Below, one piece after another: positions 33,620-42,150 of a stretch of 64,000 nt of DNA. The notes under the pieces are model-generated. The model made no database searches and was not told the origin of the DNA. It saw only the letters and a program-made list of their open reading frames with translations. The DNA comes from Caldatribacterium sp964426875 (GTDB lineage: Bacteria; Atribacterota; Atribacteria; Atribacterales; Caldatribacteriaceae). A program made the translations under genes and the position numbers. Positions within the stretch are counted from its first letter, which is position 1. Each line of letters starts with the position of its first letter. The stretch spans positions 186,001-250,000 of the forward strand of contig CAYRSB010000001.1 of the NCBI GenBank assembly GCA_964426875.1. Direction: 5' to 3'.

Positions 33620-35149
33620 ATGCGGTGGTGGATGGTGGGATTTTTGATTTTTGTCGCCTTTGTAGGGTGGAGTGGAGGGGGAGCACAGAGCCTTGCCTTT
33701 GATGTTGTTCTTTCCGAACTTGGAGAGATACCCCGTCTTGAGGTGTCCCCCTTTGTAAGGATTGATCCTGACAGGGGACATTTCGGTACGTATCGACCTG
33801 GGGAGAACGTCGTTCTCTCTCTTTTCAGCGAAAGGGATGGATACGTGAGTATCTTTGACTACACTCCCGATGGTAAAGTTCGTGTTGTGGAGAGCAACGA
33901 TTTCCTTGTAGCCGGATCACGACAAGAGGTTTCCGTGGTGGTGACCGGCCCTGAAGGTGTAGAACGCTTTGTGATGGTGCTTGTGCCCTGGGTTGTTCCC
34001 GATGGCTTGCTTATCGAGGCCATGCAGCACCCGAGTCGGATTCAACACGTCTTAGGGGAGAAGGTACTCTTGCAGCATTGTGCCATCCAGGTTGTTCGGG
34101 AGAGGACTCTGGCGTCGTCTTTCATTTATTTCGACCGGGTCCCCCAAGAAGTGACACCACGAAGTAGGGTGAAGGTAGCTGTCAACCTCTCGGATGAAGT
34201 GGGTAATGCTCTCGTCAACCGTCGCATTCGGTGGGAAGTGAGCGACGGAAAGCTCGATGAACGTCAGACGTTCACCAATGCTTTTGGGCGTTCCGAGGTC
34301 TGGTACACTGCTCCGGTACCTCAGGAAGATAAAGAAGTGGTGATACGTGCGCGCTTTGAAGGGGATGTGGTTTATGAACCCTCTGAAACAGAGGTTCGTT
34401 TCGTAGTTCGGGCAGACCGACTGATGACCGTGCTTGAACTCTCACCCAGGGTATTTCGGATAGGTGCGGGGGAGGCTATTGACTTTGAGGCCACGCTTTC
34501 GGATGTTAGGGGAAAACCCGTGGAAGGAGAGACAATCTGCTGGTTAGCGAGTGGCGGGAGTTTTGAGAGGAGCGAAACCCTAACGGATGAAAAAGGGAAG
34601 ACTGCAAACCGCTTTTTTGCACCCAGGGTGGAGGCTCAGGAGAGTGTTGAGGTTCGCGCCATTTTTGAAGGGACAAGGCGTTTTCTGCCCTCAGAAGGAT
34701 ACGCTGCTGGAACGGTAAGCGGAATGGGAATCTTTGTGGGGGAGAGTTTCTACTTCCTCGATCTCAGTAATGGTAAGGTGAGAACGAACTTTGAAGACCT
34801 TGACTACCAGGGGACCATAGAAAAGGGTTTTTTTGAAAACCCGGTTTTCGCGCTTCTTCTTGGAAAGGAAGACTTTGTGGAGGTCACGTTCTTCCTTTCC
34901 CAGCCTCTTCGGCAGGGGGCGCTTTACTTTTGGGGGAAAGGAGGGGGAGAGTGTCTACTCCGAGTGTATGTGAATGGCCAGCTCGGTTTTTCTGGGAAGA
35001 TCCAGGATGAAAAGGGGGGCCCGCTCGATGCCTGGGCAGTATCCTTGGAACCTTTCATGGAGCTTGGTAAGAATACGTTGCGAATCGAGGTAGAGCCTGT
35101 GAGAAGAGGAGCAAGTTACATCCTGCAGCGGGTTCTCGTGGTGTTTTAG
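33620..35149 (+). CDS. Secreted protein with DUF4384-like domain and Ig-like domains
   Basis: 509 residues. The N-terminus (MRWWMVGFLIFVAFVGW, ending around GGAQS) is a signal peptide. Residues about 35-140 match the DUF4384 pattern: TYRPGENVVLSLFSERDGYVS, then a short turn with YTPDGKVR. Two repeats of about 90 residues follow (from SRVKVAVNLSDEVGNALVN and from GEAIDFEATLSDVRGKPVEG), resembling invasin/Big-1 immunoglobulin domains. The C-terminal 110 residues look like a beta sandwich with TVGKNTLRIE-type strands (here LGKNTLRIEVEP). Likely cell-surface; function unknown. Confidence 0.7.
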   Translation: MRWWMVGFLIFVAFVGWSGGGAQSLAFDVVLSELGEIPRLEVSPFVRIDPDRGHFGTYRPGENVVLSLFSERDGYVSIFDYTPDGKVRVVESNDFLVAGSRQEVSVVVTGPEGVERFVMVLVPWVVPDGLLIEAMQHPSRIQHVLGEKVLLQHCAIQVVRERTLASSFIYFDRVPQEVTPRSRVKVAVNLSDEVGNALVNRRIRWEVSDGKLDERQTFTNAFGRSEVWYTAPVPQEDKEVVIRARFEGDVVYEPSETEVRFVVRADRLMTVLELSPRVFRIGAGEAIDFEATLSDVRGKPVEGETICWLASGGSFERSETLTDEKGKTANRFFAPRVEAQESVEVRAIFEGTRRFLPSEGYAAGTVSGMGIFVGESFYFLDLSNGKVRTNFEDLDYQGTIEKGFFENPVFALLLGKEDFVEVTFFLSQPLRQGALYFWGKGGGECLLRVYVNGQLGFSGKIQDEKGGPLDAWAVSLEPFMELGKNTLRIEVEPVRRGASYILQRVLVVF

Positions 35150-35160
35150 CGGGAGAGTCA

Positions 35161-35502
35161 GTGGAACGATTTGACTCGCTGCGGGAAGAATTTTTCTTCA
35201 TGCAAAAAGAGATGCAAAAGCTTGTGGAACACCTCTCGGGAAAGAGGCCGAGCCTCACTCTCTTTCCCGAAGAGCCGTGGGTACCCTCTTGTGATGTCTT
35301 TGAGACTAATTCTTTGCTCTTTGCGGGTAGAACTTGCCGGGGTGAATCCCAAAGCAGTCGATATTCTTGTGCAAGGCAGAAAGCTTATAATCCGGGAAGA
35401 GAGGAGAGCGCGGTGAGAGCAAGATATTGTAATGGTTTCCTTTTGATTGAATGCCCTAAGAAGAATACCTGGAAAAGAAGAATCCGGTGGAAGAGGGAAT
35501 AG
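35161..35502 (+). pseudogene. Broken hsp20 (small heat-shock protein) gene
   Basis: The first frame (GTG 35161) gives an Hsp20-like N-terminus ending CDVFETNSLLF. The alpha-crystallin core then continues in the next frame as RVELAGVNPKAVDILVQGRK and LIIREERRA, so one extra base lies near 35327. That frame stops at about 35416, and the C-terminal strand (ARYCNGFLLIECPKK) is back in the first frame, with about 28 residues of the middle of the domain missing compared with the intact copy at 50306. It sits five bases before the lon gene, as an operon partner. The frameshift plus deletion should abolish function. Confidence 0.75.
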
Positions 35503-35506
35503 GATC

Positions 35507-37561
35507 GTGCGGGAAAAAGAATGGCCTATCCTCTTAGGAGATTTAGGAAAGGAAACGAAGTCAGTTGACCTTCTTGAACAGGTTGTCCCCTTGGGAGAAA
35601 GGAAAGAGAAGGGTCTTCCAGAAGAAATTCCTATCCTTCCCCTCGAGGATAATGTTCTTTTCCCTGAGATTACCGTGCTCTGGGTCGTACATGGGGAGAA
35701 TTGGGTAAGGCTTGTGCATGAAATGGTATTGCGGGACAAAATAGTGGGTGTTTTGGCTCTCCAGAAAAAATTAACCAGCAAGTCTATTGGGCCCGAAGGT
35801 CCTTACGAGATTGGTGTAGTAGAGAAAATATCCCGTATGCTTAGGCCTCCAGAGGAGACGGTACAAGTTCTTATATTTGGTTTAGCGCCCTTTATAGTGA
35901 AAGAGTGGATACGATGGGAATCCTCTTCCATCGCCCGAGTAGAGGTTGTCCGCGTGGAAGAAGTTCGTACTGATGAAGTAGAAGCACTTAAGTGCAACAT
36001 TTTGAACCTTTTCCAGAGAGTTGTAGAACTTGCTCCATATCTCCCCAAGGAAGCTTTTGTGGCGGCGATGAATATCAAGGGAGCTTCTCGCCTTGCTCAT
36101 TTTGTGGCGTTTAATTTGAATCTTGAACCTGAGGCAAAGCAGGAAATCCTTGTTTCCTTTGATCTTGTAGAGAAACTGAGGAGAGCGACCTACTACCTTA
36201 CCCGAGAACTTGAAATTCTTCGGATTGGAAGCGAAATCCAGGCCCAGATTCAGCGAGAAATGGCCAGAACGCAGAGAGAGTATTTCCTGAGAGGACAGCT
36301 TAAGGCTATCCAGCGGGAGCTTGGAGAGCTTGACGAGCATGGGAGTGAGGTCCCAAAGCTCCGGGAGAGGATTAAATCCTTGAGACTTGCTCCGGAGATA
36401 GAAAAGAAAATAGAGAAGGAGCCTGACTGGCTCTTCTACATTCCTACTACGTCTCCTGAATATTCGGTCATTAGGAATTATATTGACTGGGTTCTCGAAC
36501 TTCCTTGGAATAGAAGCACAGAAGACGTTCTCGATGTGGAGCTTGCCCGAGAAATTCTCGATGAAGATCACCATGACCTTGAGAAAGTCAAAGAACGCAT
36601 TTTGGAGCATCTGACGGTGTGCCAGCTCAAAAAGGACCTCAGAGGCCCCATTCTTTGTTTTGTGGGGCCTCCAGGGGTGGGGAAGACTTCTTTGGGGAGA
36701 TCTATTGTTCGCTCTTTGGGGAGAAGATTTGTGCGTATTTCCTTAGGGGGAGCAAGGGATGAAGTCGAAATTCGTGGACATCGTCGCACACATATCGAGG
36801 CCATGCCAGGGCGAATTATTCAGGGAATCCGCCGAGCAGGGACAGATAACCCCATCTTTATGCTTGATGAAGTCGACAAGATAGGGGCAGATTTCCGAGG
36901 AGACCCGGCTTCAGCTCTCCTTGAGGTTCTTATTGCCCGTCAATACCTTATTCCAAAGCAGTGCAAGGAGAACGGGATTTCGGAAGAAATTGTCCGTATT
37001 CCTGAGAAGAGTGTCCTTGCCATCGTCCGGGAGTATACCAGAGGGGCGGGGTTTCGCCAGTTAGGGCGGAGTATCGCCGCGGTTTGCCGGAAGATGGCCA
37101 GGAAGGTAGCTTCAGGAGATTTTGTGGATACTGTTATCCTCCCTGGGAAAGGGAACCCGGTTCTTACTGGAAACATGGGGAAGATCATGCAGGAATCGGC
37201 AAGAATTGTGCTCTCCTGTGTTCGGGAATGGGCTCGAGAATGGAATATTGCTGAAGATTTTTACGAGAAAAGCGATGTTCACATTCATGTTCCTGCAGGG
37301 GCTATTCCCAAAAGTGGTCCTTCTGCAGGGGTTACCGTAGCAGTCTCTCTTGTGTCAGCTCTTACAAGGACTCCACTCCGGCAAGGATTGGCCATGACCG
37401 GGGAGATTACTTTGGTTGGAAGGATATTGCCTGTGGGAGGCGTAAAGGAGAAGATACTCGCTGCTCACCGAGCAGGCGTGAAGGAAGTTCTCCTTCCCAG
37501 AGAGAACGAGAAAGACCTCGAGGAAATAACTCTAGGAAGTCTATTTTGTGGAGAATATTGA
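35507..37561 (+). CDS. lon: Lon protease homologue with internal deletions, probably inactive ATPase
   Basis: 684 residues, about 100 fewer than normal Lon. The N-domain (EEIPILPLEDNVLFPE), Walker A GPPGVGKTS, Walker B IFMLDEVDK and the proteolytic Ser (PKSGPSAG) and Lys (GGVKEK) are present. After ASALLEVL the sequence jumps at 36931/36932 to IARQYLIPKQ, skipping about 56 residues with sensor 1 and the arginine finger. A second gap of about 50 residues lies before GDFVDTVILPGKGN (near 37118). The C-terminus shifts frame near 37535: the expected VENIDEALTWAF tail is encoded at 37548-37583 in another frame. GTG 35507 follows the hsp20 remnant. Both inner deletions keep the frame, so a short form might still be made. 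Confidence 0.78.
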   Translation: MREKEWPILLGDLGKETKSVDLLEQVVPLGERKEKGLPEEIPILPLEDNVLFPEITVLWVVHGENWVRLVHEMVLRDKIVGVLALQKKLTSKSIGPEGPYEIGVVEKISRMLRPPEETVQVLIFGLAPFIVKEWIRWESSSIARVEVVRVEEVRTDEVEALKCNILNLFQRVVELAPYLPKEAFVAAMNIKGASRLAHFVAFNLNLEPEAKQEILVSFDLVEKLRRATYYLTRELEILRIGSEIQAQIQREMARTQREYFLRGQLKAIQRELGELDEHGSEVPKLRERIKSLRLAPEIEKKIEKEPDWLFYIPTTSPEYSVIRNYIDWVLELPWNRSTEDVLDVELAREILDEDHHDLEKVKERILEHLTVCQLKKDLRGPILCFVGPPGVGKTSLGRSIVRSLGRRFVRISLGGARDEVEIRGHRRTHIEAMPGRIIQGIRRAGTDNPIFMLDEVDKIGADFRGDPASALLEVLIARQYLIPKQCKENGISEEIVRIPEKSVLAIVREYTRGAGFRQLGRSIAAVCRKMARKVASGDFVDTVILPGKGNPVLTGNMGKIMQESARIVLSCVREWAREWNIAEDFYEKSDVHIHVPAGAIPKSGPSAGVTVAVSLVSALTRTPLRQGLAMTGEITLVGRILPVGGVKEKILAAHRAGVKEVLLPRENEKDLEEITLGSLFCGEY

Positions 37562-37625
37562 TGAGGCCCTGACGTGGGCTTTTAGAAAGAATGTGGTAGG
37601 GTGTCTCTTGAAAGGAGGAGTGTTC

Positions 37626-38684
37626 ATGGACTTGGATAGCTTGAATTTTCTACGGAAGCTCATTTCTACCCCCAGTCCTTCCGGTTTTGAAGGAGAGGTA
37701 CAGAAAATTTTTTTGGAACGTGTTCAGGACAAGGTAGACAAACACTACAAAGATGTCCATGGTAATGCTTTTGGGGTCATTCACCCGGACAGAGCTCCCC
37801 GGGTTATGCTTGCCGGACACTGCGATGAAGTCGGTCTCATGGTGGAATATGTCAATGACCAGGGGTATATCCACTTTTCGGCGGTGGGTGGTGTGGATCC
37901 CCATGTGACTGCAGGAATAAGAGTCATAGTCCATACAGCTTCTGGGCCTGTTCCGGGAGTGGTAGGGAAAAGGCCAATTCACCTTATAGAAGAAAAGGAT
38001 CGCCAAAAGGTGGTCAAAATCGAGGAACAATGGATTGATATTGGGGCAAAGAGTAAGGAGGAGGCTTTGCAAATCGTGAGCGTTGGGGATCCTATCACCT
38101 TCGATGTTGACTTTCAAACCCTTTCCGGTACAAGGGTTACGGGTAGAGGCTTTGATGACAAAGTAGGGGTTTTTGTGGTGGCGGAAACCCTTCGTCGGGT
38201 CAACCGGGAAAAGCTCCATTGTTCTGTCCATGGGGTGAGTACGGTTCAGGAGGAGCTTGGGCTTCGAGGGGCCAGAACAAGTGCCTTTGGCATTGCACCA
38301 CATGTGGGTATTGCGGTCGATGTTGCCTTTGCCTCCGATTGCCCTGATGTGGACAAGCGCCGGGTAGGGGATATTGCTCTGGGGAAAGGTCCGGTTATTG
38401 CCAGAGGCCCAAACATCAATCCCAAGGTTTTTCAAAGATTCGTCGACCTTGCTCGAGCTCACGGTATCCCTTATCAGGTCCAGGCGGAGTCTCGAGCTAC
38501 CGGGACAGATGCCAATGCCATTCAAATCACTCGAGAAGGGGTGGTGACAGGGCTCATCGGAATTCCCAACCGTTACATGCATACTCCTTCTGAGGTCATC
38601 GATACCGAGGATGTAGAAAATGCGGTAAGACTCTTGGTGCTCTTCTTAGAGAACTTGAGTGGCGATGAAGACTGGATACCCTGA
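37626..38684 (+). CDS. M42-family metallopeptidase
   Basis: 352-residue dinuclear-metal aminopeptidase of the TET/glutamyl aminopeptidase family, usually a dodecameric cytosolic peptidase. Metal ligands are visible: GHCDEVG, GFDDKVG (bridging Asp), STVQEELG (Glu pair), DVAFASDCP and YMHTPSE. ATG 37626 follows AAAGGAGGAG; the upstream in-frame extension encodes the displaced tail of lon and is rejected. Some M42 genes are annotated as endoglucanase CelM, but the peptidase role is better supported. Confidence 0.92.
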   Translation: MDLDSLNFLRKLISTPSPSGFEGEVQKIFLERVQDKVDKHYKDVHGNAFGVIHPDRAPRVMLAGHCDEVGLMVEYVNDQGYIHFSAVGGVDPHVTAGIRVIVHTASGPVPGVVGKRPIHLIEEKDRQKVVKIEEQWIDIGAKSKEEALQIVSVGDPITFDVDFQTLSGTRVTGRGFDDKVGVFVVAETLRRVNREKLHCSVHGVSTVQEELGLRGARTSAFGIAPHVGIAVDVAFASDCPDVDKRRVGDIALGKGPVIARGPNINPKVFQRFVDLARAHGIPYQVQAESRATGTDANAIQITREGVVTGLIGIPNRYMHTPSEVIDTEDVENAVRLLVLFLENLSGDEDWIP

Positions 38685-38692
38685 CCCCCAAC

Positions 38693-39691
38693 ATGTCTGA
38701 ATGGCGGAAGGACCCTTTAGTCGGGCGATGGGCTATCATTGCCCCCGAGCGTGCGGAACGTCCTTATGCCCTTGAAAAGGGAGAACTTCTTTGTCCTTTT
38801 TGTGAAGGCATGGAGTCTTGTACCCCAAAGGAGGTATTGAGCGTTCGCCGGCCAGGAACTCTTCCCAACCAACCTGGTTGGTTGGTGCGAGTTTTCCCCA
38901 ATAGATATCCTGCCTTACAGAAGGATGTTCCCTTAGAGAGTAGGGAAGACGATTTGTATCACTCAATGAGTGGCTTTGGGGTTCATGAGGTCATTGTGGA
39001 GACGCCTCACCATGCGGTTGATTTTGCGGAGCTTCCTCGAGAACACCTGACTACGGTTCTTTCAGTGTACAGGGAGCGGTTGCAGAATCTGGGGGAAGAG
39101 GAAGGGCTTCGCTATGGCCTTCTCTTCAAAAACCAGGGAATGGAGGCAGGGGCATCCATGAGCCACGCTCATTCCCAAATTATTGCCACTCCTATTGTCC
39201 CTCAAGCGATTCTTGAAGAACTCCGGAACTCGGTGGAGTGGTACAGAAAAAAGAGGAAGTGCCCTTTTTGTGAAATTGTGGAGAGAGAAGGGGAAACCGG
39301 GGAACGTGTTGTTCTTTCTGGTGACCGTTTCATGGTTTTTATTCCCTATGCTGCTCGTTTTCCCTTTGAGATGACAATCCTTCCTGTGGAACACTCTTCC
39401 TCCTTCTTAGAGGAAGAACACCTCGGGGAACTTGCGGAGACTTTGTCAAAAGTTCTCAGGGGAGCAAGGAAATTTTTGGGAACACTCTCCTTCAATTTTG
39501 TTCTCCATAACGTGCCGTATCGTGCTCAAAAGGAGGAAGAAGAGAGTTATCACTGGCATCTTGAGGTTCTTCCCACTTCTTTGCGGGTAGCTGGGTTTGA
39601 ATGGGGCAGTAGTTTTGCCATAAACGTTGTTCGCCCGGAAGAAGCAGCCTCAAAGCTTCGCCTCTTTGTGGAATCCTTAGAGGGCGGGTGA
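38693..39691 (+). CDS. galT: Galactose-1-phosphate uridylyltransferase
   Basis: 332-residue HIT-superfamily nucleotidyltransferase of the Leloir pathway. LCPFCEG holds a metal Cys pair, FPNRYPAL is conserved, and SMSHAHSQIIATP carries the nucleophilic His (His-x-His-x-Gln). A second KCPFCEIV Cys pair follows near residue 190. It sits between the M42 peptidase and the second glgC. Some short thermophile members act on other sugar phosphates with ADP-glucose or UDP-glucose, so a glycogen-linked role is also possible. Confidence 0.87.
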   Translation: MSEWRKDPLVGRWAIIAPERAERPYALEKGELLCPFCEGMESCTPKEVLSVRRPGTLPNQPGWLVRVFPNRYPALQKDVPLESREDDLYHSMSGFGVHEVIVETPHHAVDFAELPREHLTTVLSVYRERLQNLGEEEGLRYGLLFKNQGMEAGASMSHAHSQIIATPIVPQAILEELRNSVEWYRKKRKCPFCEIVEREGETGERVVLSGDRFMVFIPYAARFPFEMTILPVEHSSSFLEEEHLGELAETLSKVLRGARKFLGTLSFNFVLHNVPYRAQKEEEESYHWHLEVLPTSLRVAGFEWGSSFAINVVRPEEAASKLRLFVESLEGG

Positions 39692-39698
39692 AAGAATT

Positions 39699-40955
39699 AT
39701 GCCGCTGATCAAATATGCCATGATTTTAGCTGGAGGGAAAGGAGACCGTTTGAGTGTCCTCTCAATAGAGCGGGCAAAGGCGGCAGTGCCTTTTGGGGGA
39801 TGTTATCGTCTTATTGACTTCCCCTTGAGTAATTGCGTGAACTCGGGAATCTATGATATTGGAGTGTTAACTCAGTACCAACCTCGCTCCCTCATCGAGC
39901 ACATCGGAGTAGGACGCCCTTGGGATTTGGACCGCAAGCAGGGGGGGATAGAGCTGCTTCAACCCTATCTCAGTAGAACTGTGGGAGGGTGGTATCGGGG
40001 GACCGGGGATGCGCTCTACCAGAACATGAACATTATTCTCCGCAAGAAGGTATCTCATCTTCTTGTCCTCTCGGGAGACCATGTGTACCTCATGGATTAC
40101 AACCCTCTCATGAGTTACCACGTCGATAGAGATGCAGATGTGACCCTTGTGGTTACAAGAGTCAAGGAGGAAGACGTTCCCCGATTTGGAGTAGTGGAAG
40201 TGGATGAGGATAACTTCATCGTTCGATTCGAAGAGAAACCCTCTGTCCCTTGGTCTACCACCGCCTTCATGGGGATTTACGTATTCCGTACCGAATTCCT
40301 GCTTGATAAACTTACCGAGAGTGCCAAAGAAGAGAAGTTTGACCTTGTGCGAGATGTAGTGATGGCCAGTGTTGGTAGGTGTAGGATGCAGGCTTATTTC
40401 TATACCGGTTGTTGGTTTGATGTGGGTACCATTAGGGCTTATTGGGAAGCGAACATGCATCTTCTTACTCCCCTTCCTTCTCTCAATCTCTACGATCCCG
40501 ATTGGGTAGTGTATACCAATCGTCCTCCTTACCCTCCGATGCAAATCTGTAAGGGGGCAAAGGTCTCCTCAAGTATCATTGGGGAAGGAGCAGTTGTCAA
40601 GGGTGAGGTTATCCATTCGGTCATTTTCCCTGGTGTTTTGATAGAAGAAGGGGCCAGGGTTTGTGACTCTATAGTTTTCAACGACTCTGTGATCGGTGCA
40701 GGAGCACAAATTTATCTGAGCATTCTTGATAAAAAAGTTACCGTGGGAGAAAAAGCGGTGGTTGGATATGGAGATGATCTCACTCCTAACAGTGCTCGCC
40801 CCGATCTCCTCAATTGGGGGGTGAATCTTGTAGGAAAAGGTAGTACAATTCCCAAGGGGTTTGTAATTCACCGCAATTGCCTTGTGGGCATCGGTGTAGG
40901 GGAAGAAAAGTTTGAGGGTTTGCGGGAGCTGCCAAGCGGTTCCGTAGTGATATAA
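39699..40955 (+). CDS. glgC: Glucose-1-phosphate adenylyltransferase homologue (second copy)
   Basis: 418 residues, clearly paralogous to the gene at 32334 but well diverged. It keeps AGGKGDRL, RAKAAVPFGGCYR, the catalytic Asp in LSGDHVYLMDY and the sugar-binding Lys in FEEKPSVP, plus the C-terminal beta helix, so unlike typical GlgD it does not look catalytically dead. The two products may form a heterotetramer, as GlgC/GlgD do in some Firmicutes, or differ in nucleotide preference. ATG start seven bases after galT. Confidence 0.88.
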   Translation: MPLIKYAMILAGGKGDRLSVLSIERAKAAVPFGGCYRLIDFPLSNCVNSGIYDIGVLTQYQPRSLIEHIGVGRPWDLDRKQGGIELLQPYLSRTVGGWYRGTGDALYQNMNIILRKKVSHLLVLSGDHVYLMDYNPLMSYHVDRDADVTLVVTRVKEEDVPRFGVVEVDEDNFIVRFEEKPSVPWSTTAFMGIYVFRTEFLLDKLTESAKEEKFDLVRDVVMASVGRCRMQAYFYTGCWFDVGTIRAYWEANMHLLTPLPSLNLYDPDWVVYTNRPPYPPMQICKGAKVSSSIIGEGAVVKGEVIHSVIFPGVLIEEGARVCDSIVFNDSVIGAGAQIYLSILDKKVTVGEKAVVGYGDDLTPNSARPDLLNWGVNLVGKGSTIPKGFVIHRNCLVGIGVGEEKFEGLRELPSGSVVI

Positions 40956-40960
40956 AAAGA

Positions 40961-41233
40961 TTGGGGGTTTGTGCCTTGTTGCTCGGAATATTGCTCGCTG
41001 TTCTTGTGCTTTACGGTTTGCTCCTTTTTTGGGTCCTCAATGAGCGACTTAAGGAAGTCTATCACCTTGTGCGAGTTTTAAAGGAAAGTGTGGAGAGTAC
41101 GAGGAAGTCTTTGGGCGAGTTTCTCAAGAAACAAAGTGGAGAAGGGAGGGAAGAGAACCGGTTGGAAGAAGAGCATTTCTCCCTGCGTTTTTTGCAGAGT
41201 GAGATTAAAGAAAGGAAAGGAGAAGGACGATGA
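40961..41233 (+). CDS. Small membrane-anchored coiled-coil protein
   Basis: 90 residues, not recognised. Residues 4-27 form one membrane helix (LLLGILLAVLVLYGLLLFWVL), and the rest is charged and helical with heptad-like spacing (LKEVYHLVRVLKESVESTRK), ending in a Lys/Glu-rich tail. The TTG start has no strong ribosome site. It overlaps the parvulin gene (ATGA), so it may cooperate with it at the membrane. Confidence 0.62.
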   Translation: MGVCALLLGILLAVLVLYGLLLFWVLNERLKEVYHLVRVLKESVESTRKSLGEFLKKQSGEGREENRLEEEHFSLRFLQSEIKERKGEGR

Positions 41234-42150
41234 GAGCCTTGAAATTATCTGAGATTTTGGTGCTTTTGGTGTTAGTAGTTTTCCTTTTGAGTGGCGGCGT
41301 TTGGGCGGAAGAAGCCTCTCCCACCCCTTCAGGGCAACCGGAAAGTGTTGAGCCGAAAATAGTTGCCGAGGTGAATGGAGAGCCGATATACCTTGAAGAC
41401 CTTCAGAGAATTTGGAACAACCTTCCTGAACCCTATCGTGTTCAGTTTCCTGGAGGGATGAGGGATCTCCTTGAGCAGTTTATACGTCAGCTTCTTTTGG
41501 TACAAGAGGCTAAAAAGGTCGGTCTTGAGTCTGACCCGGAGGTTCTCAAACAACTCGAGGAACTTAAAAAGCAGGTTCTCATTCGGGAGATCATCAAACG
41601 GGAAATCATCGACAAGGTGCAAGTGAGCGAAGAAGAAGTTCAAAGGGAGTACAATGCCAATCCCACACTGTACACCGAACCTGAGCAGATAAAGGTCAAG
41701 CACATTATGGTCAGTTCCCGGGAGAAGGCTGAAAGTATCCTTGGAGAGTTAAAGTTGGGGAGACCCTTTGAAGAAATTGCTCGGGAAAAGTCGGAGTCTC
41801 CCGATGCACCAAGTGGTGGAGCCATGGGATACATACGAAAGGGGGATCTTGACCCGAGGATTGAAAAGGTGCTTTTTGAGCTTGCCCCTGGTAACTATAG
41901 TGACATTGTTGAGTTCAACGAGGGATTCCACATTTTCTTGGTGGAAGAACATCTAAAGCCCCGTCTTAAGGAGCTCTCTGAGGTACGGGAAGAAATTGTG
42001 GCTCGTTTGACCCCTCAAAAACAACAGGAGGCTTTTGAGAAGTGGATTGAAGAATTGAAAAACAAGTCAGAAATTGCCATAATAGAGGAGAATCTGCCTT
42101 CGGGGGAAAGCCCTGAAGAAGGCAAGGCGGGTGAATCCTCATCCCAATGA
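41230..42150 (+). CDS. Secreted peptidyl-prolyl isomerase (PrsA/SurA type, parvulin domain)
   Basis: 306 residues: signal peptide (hydrophobic VLVLLVLVVFLLSGGVWA), an N-terminal SurA-like helical chaperone domain (residues 40-150), then a parvulin domain (150-245) with KVKHIMVS, FEEIAREKSESPDAPSGGAMGYI and FHIFLVEE. It should help fold exported proteins outside the cytoplasmic membrane. There is no lipobox, unlike Gram-positive PrsA. The C-terminal Glu-rich tail is low complexity. It overlaps both neighbours by four bases. Confidence 0.88.
   Translation: MRALKLSEILVLLVLVVFLLSGGVWAEEASPTPSGQPESVEPKIVAEVNGEPIYLEDLQRIWNNLPEPYRVQFPGGMRDLLEQFIRQLLLVQEAKKVGLESDPEVLKQLEELKKQVLIREIIKREIIDKVQVSEEEVQREYNANPTLYTEPEQIKVKHIMVSSREKAESILGELKLGRPFEEIAREKSESPDAPSGGAMGYIRKGDLDPRIEKVLFELAPGNYSDIVEFNEGFHIFLVEEHLKPRLKELSEVREEIVARLTPQKQQEAFEKWIEELKNKSEIAIIEENLPSGESPEEGKAGESSSQ

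Noticed and set aside
35171..35416. Separate 81-residue gene overlapping the hsp20 remnant
   Set aside because: Its second half is the alpha-crystallin core continuing in a shifted frame, so it is part of the broken hsp20, not a gene of its own.
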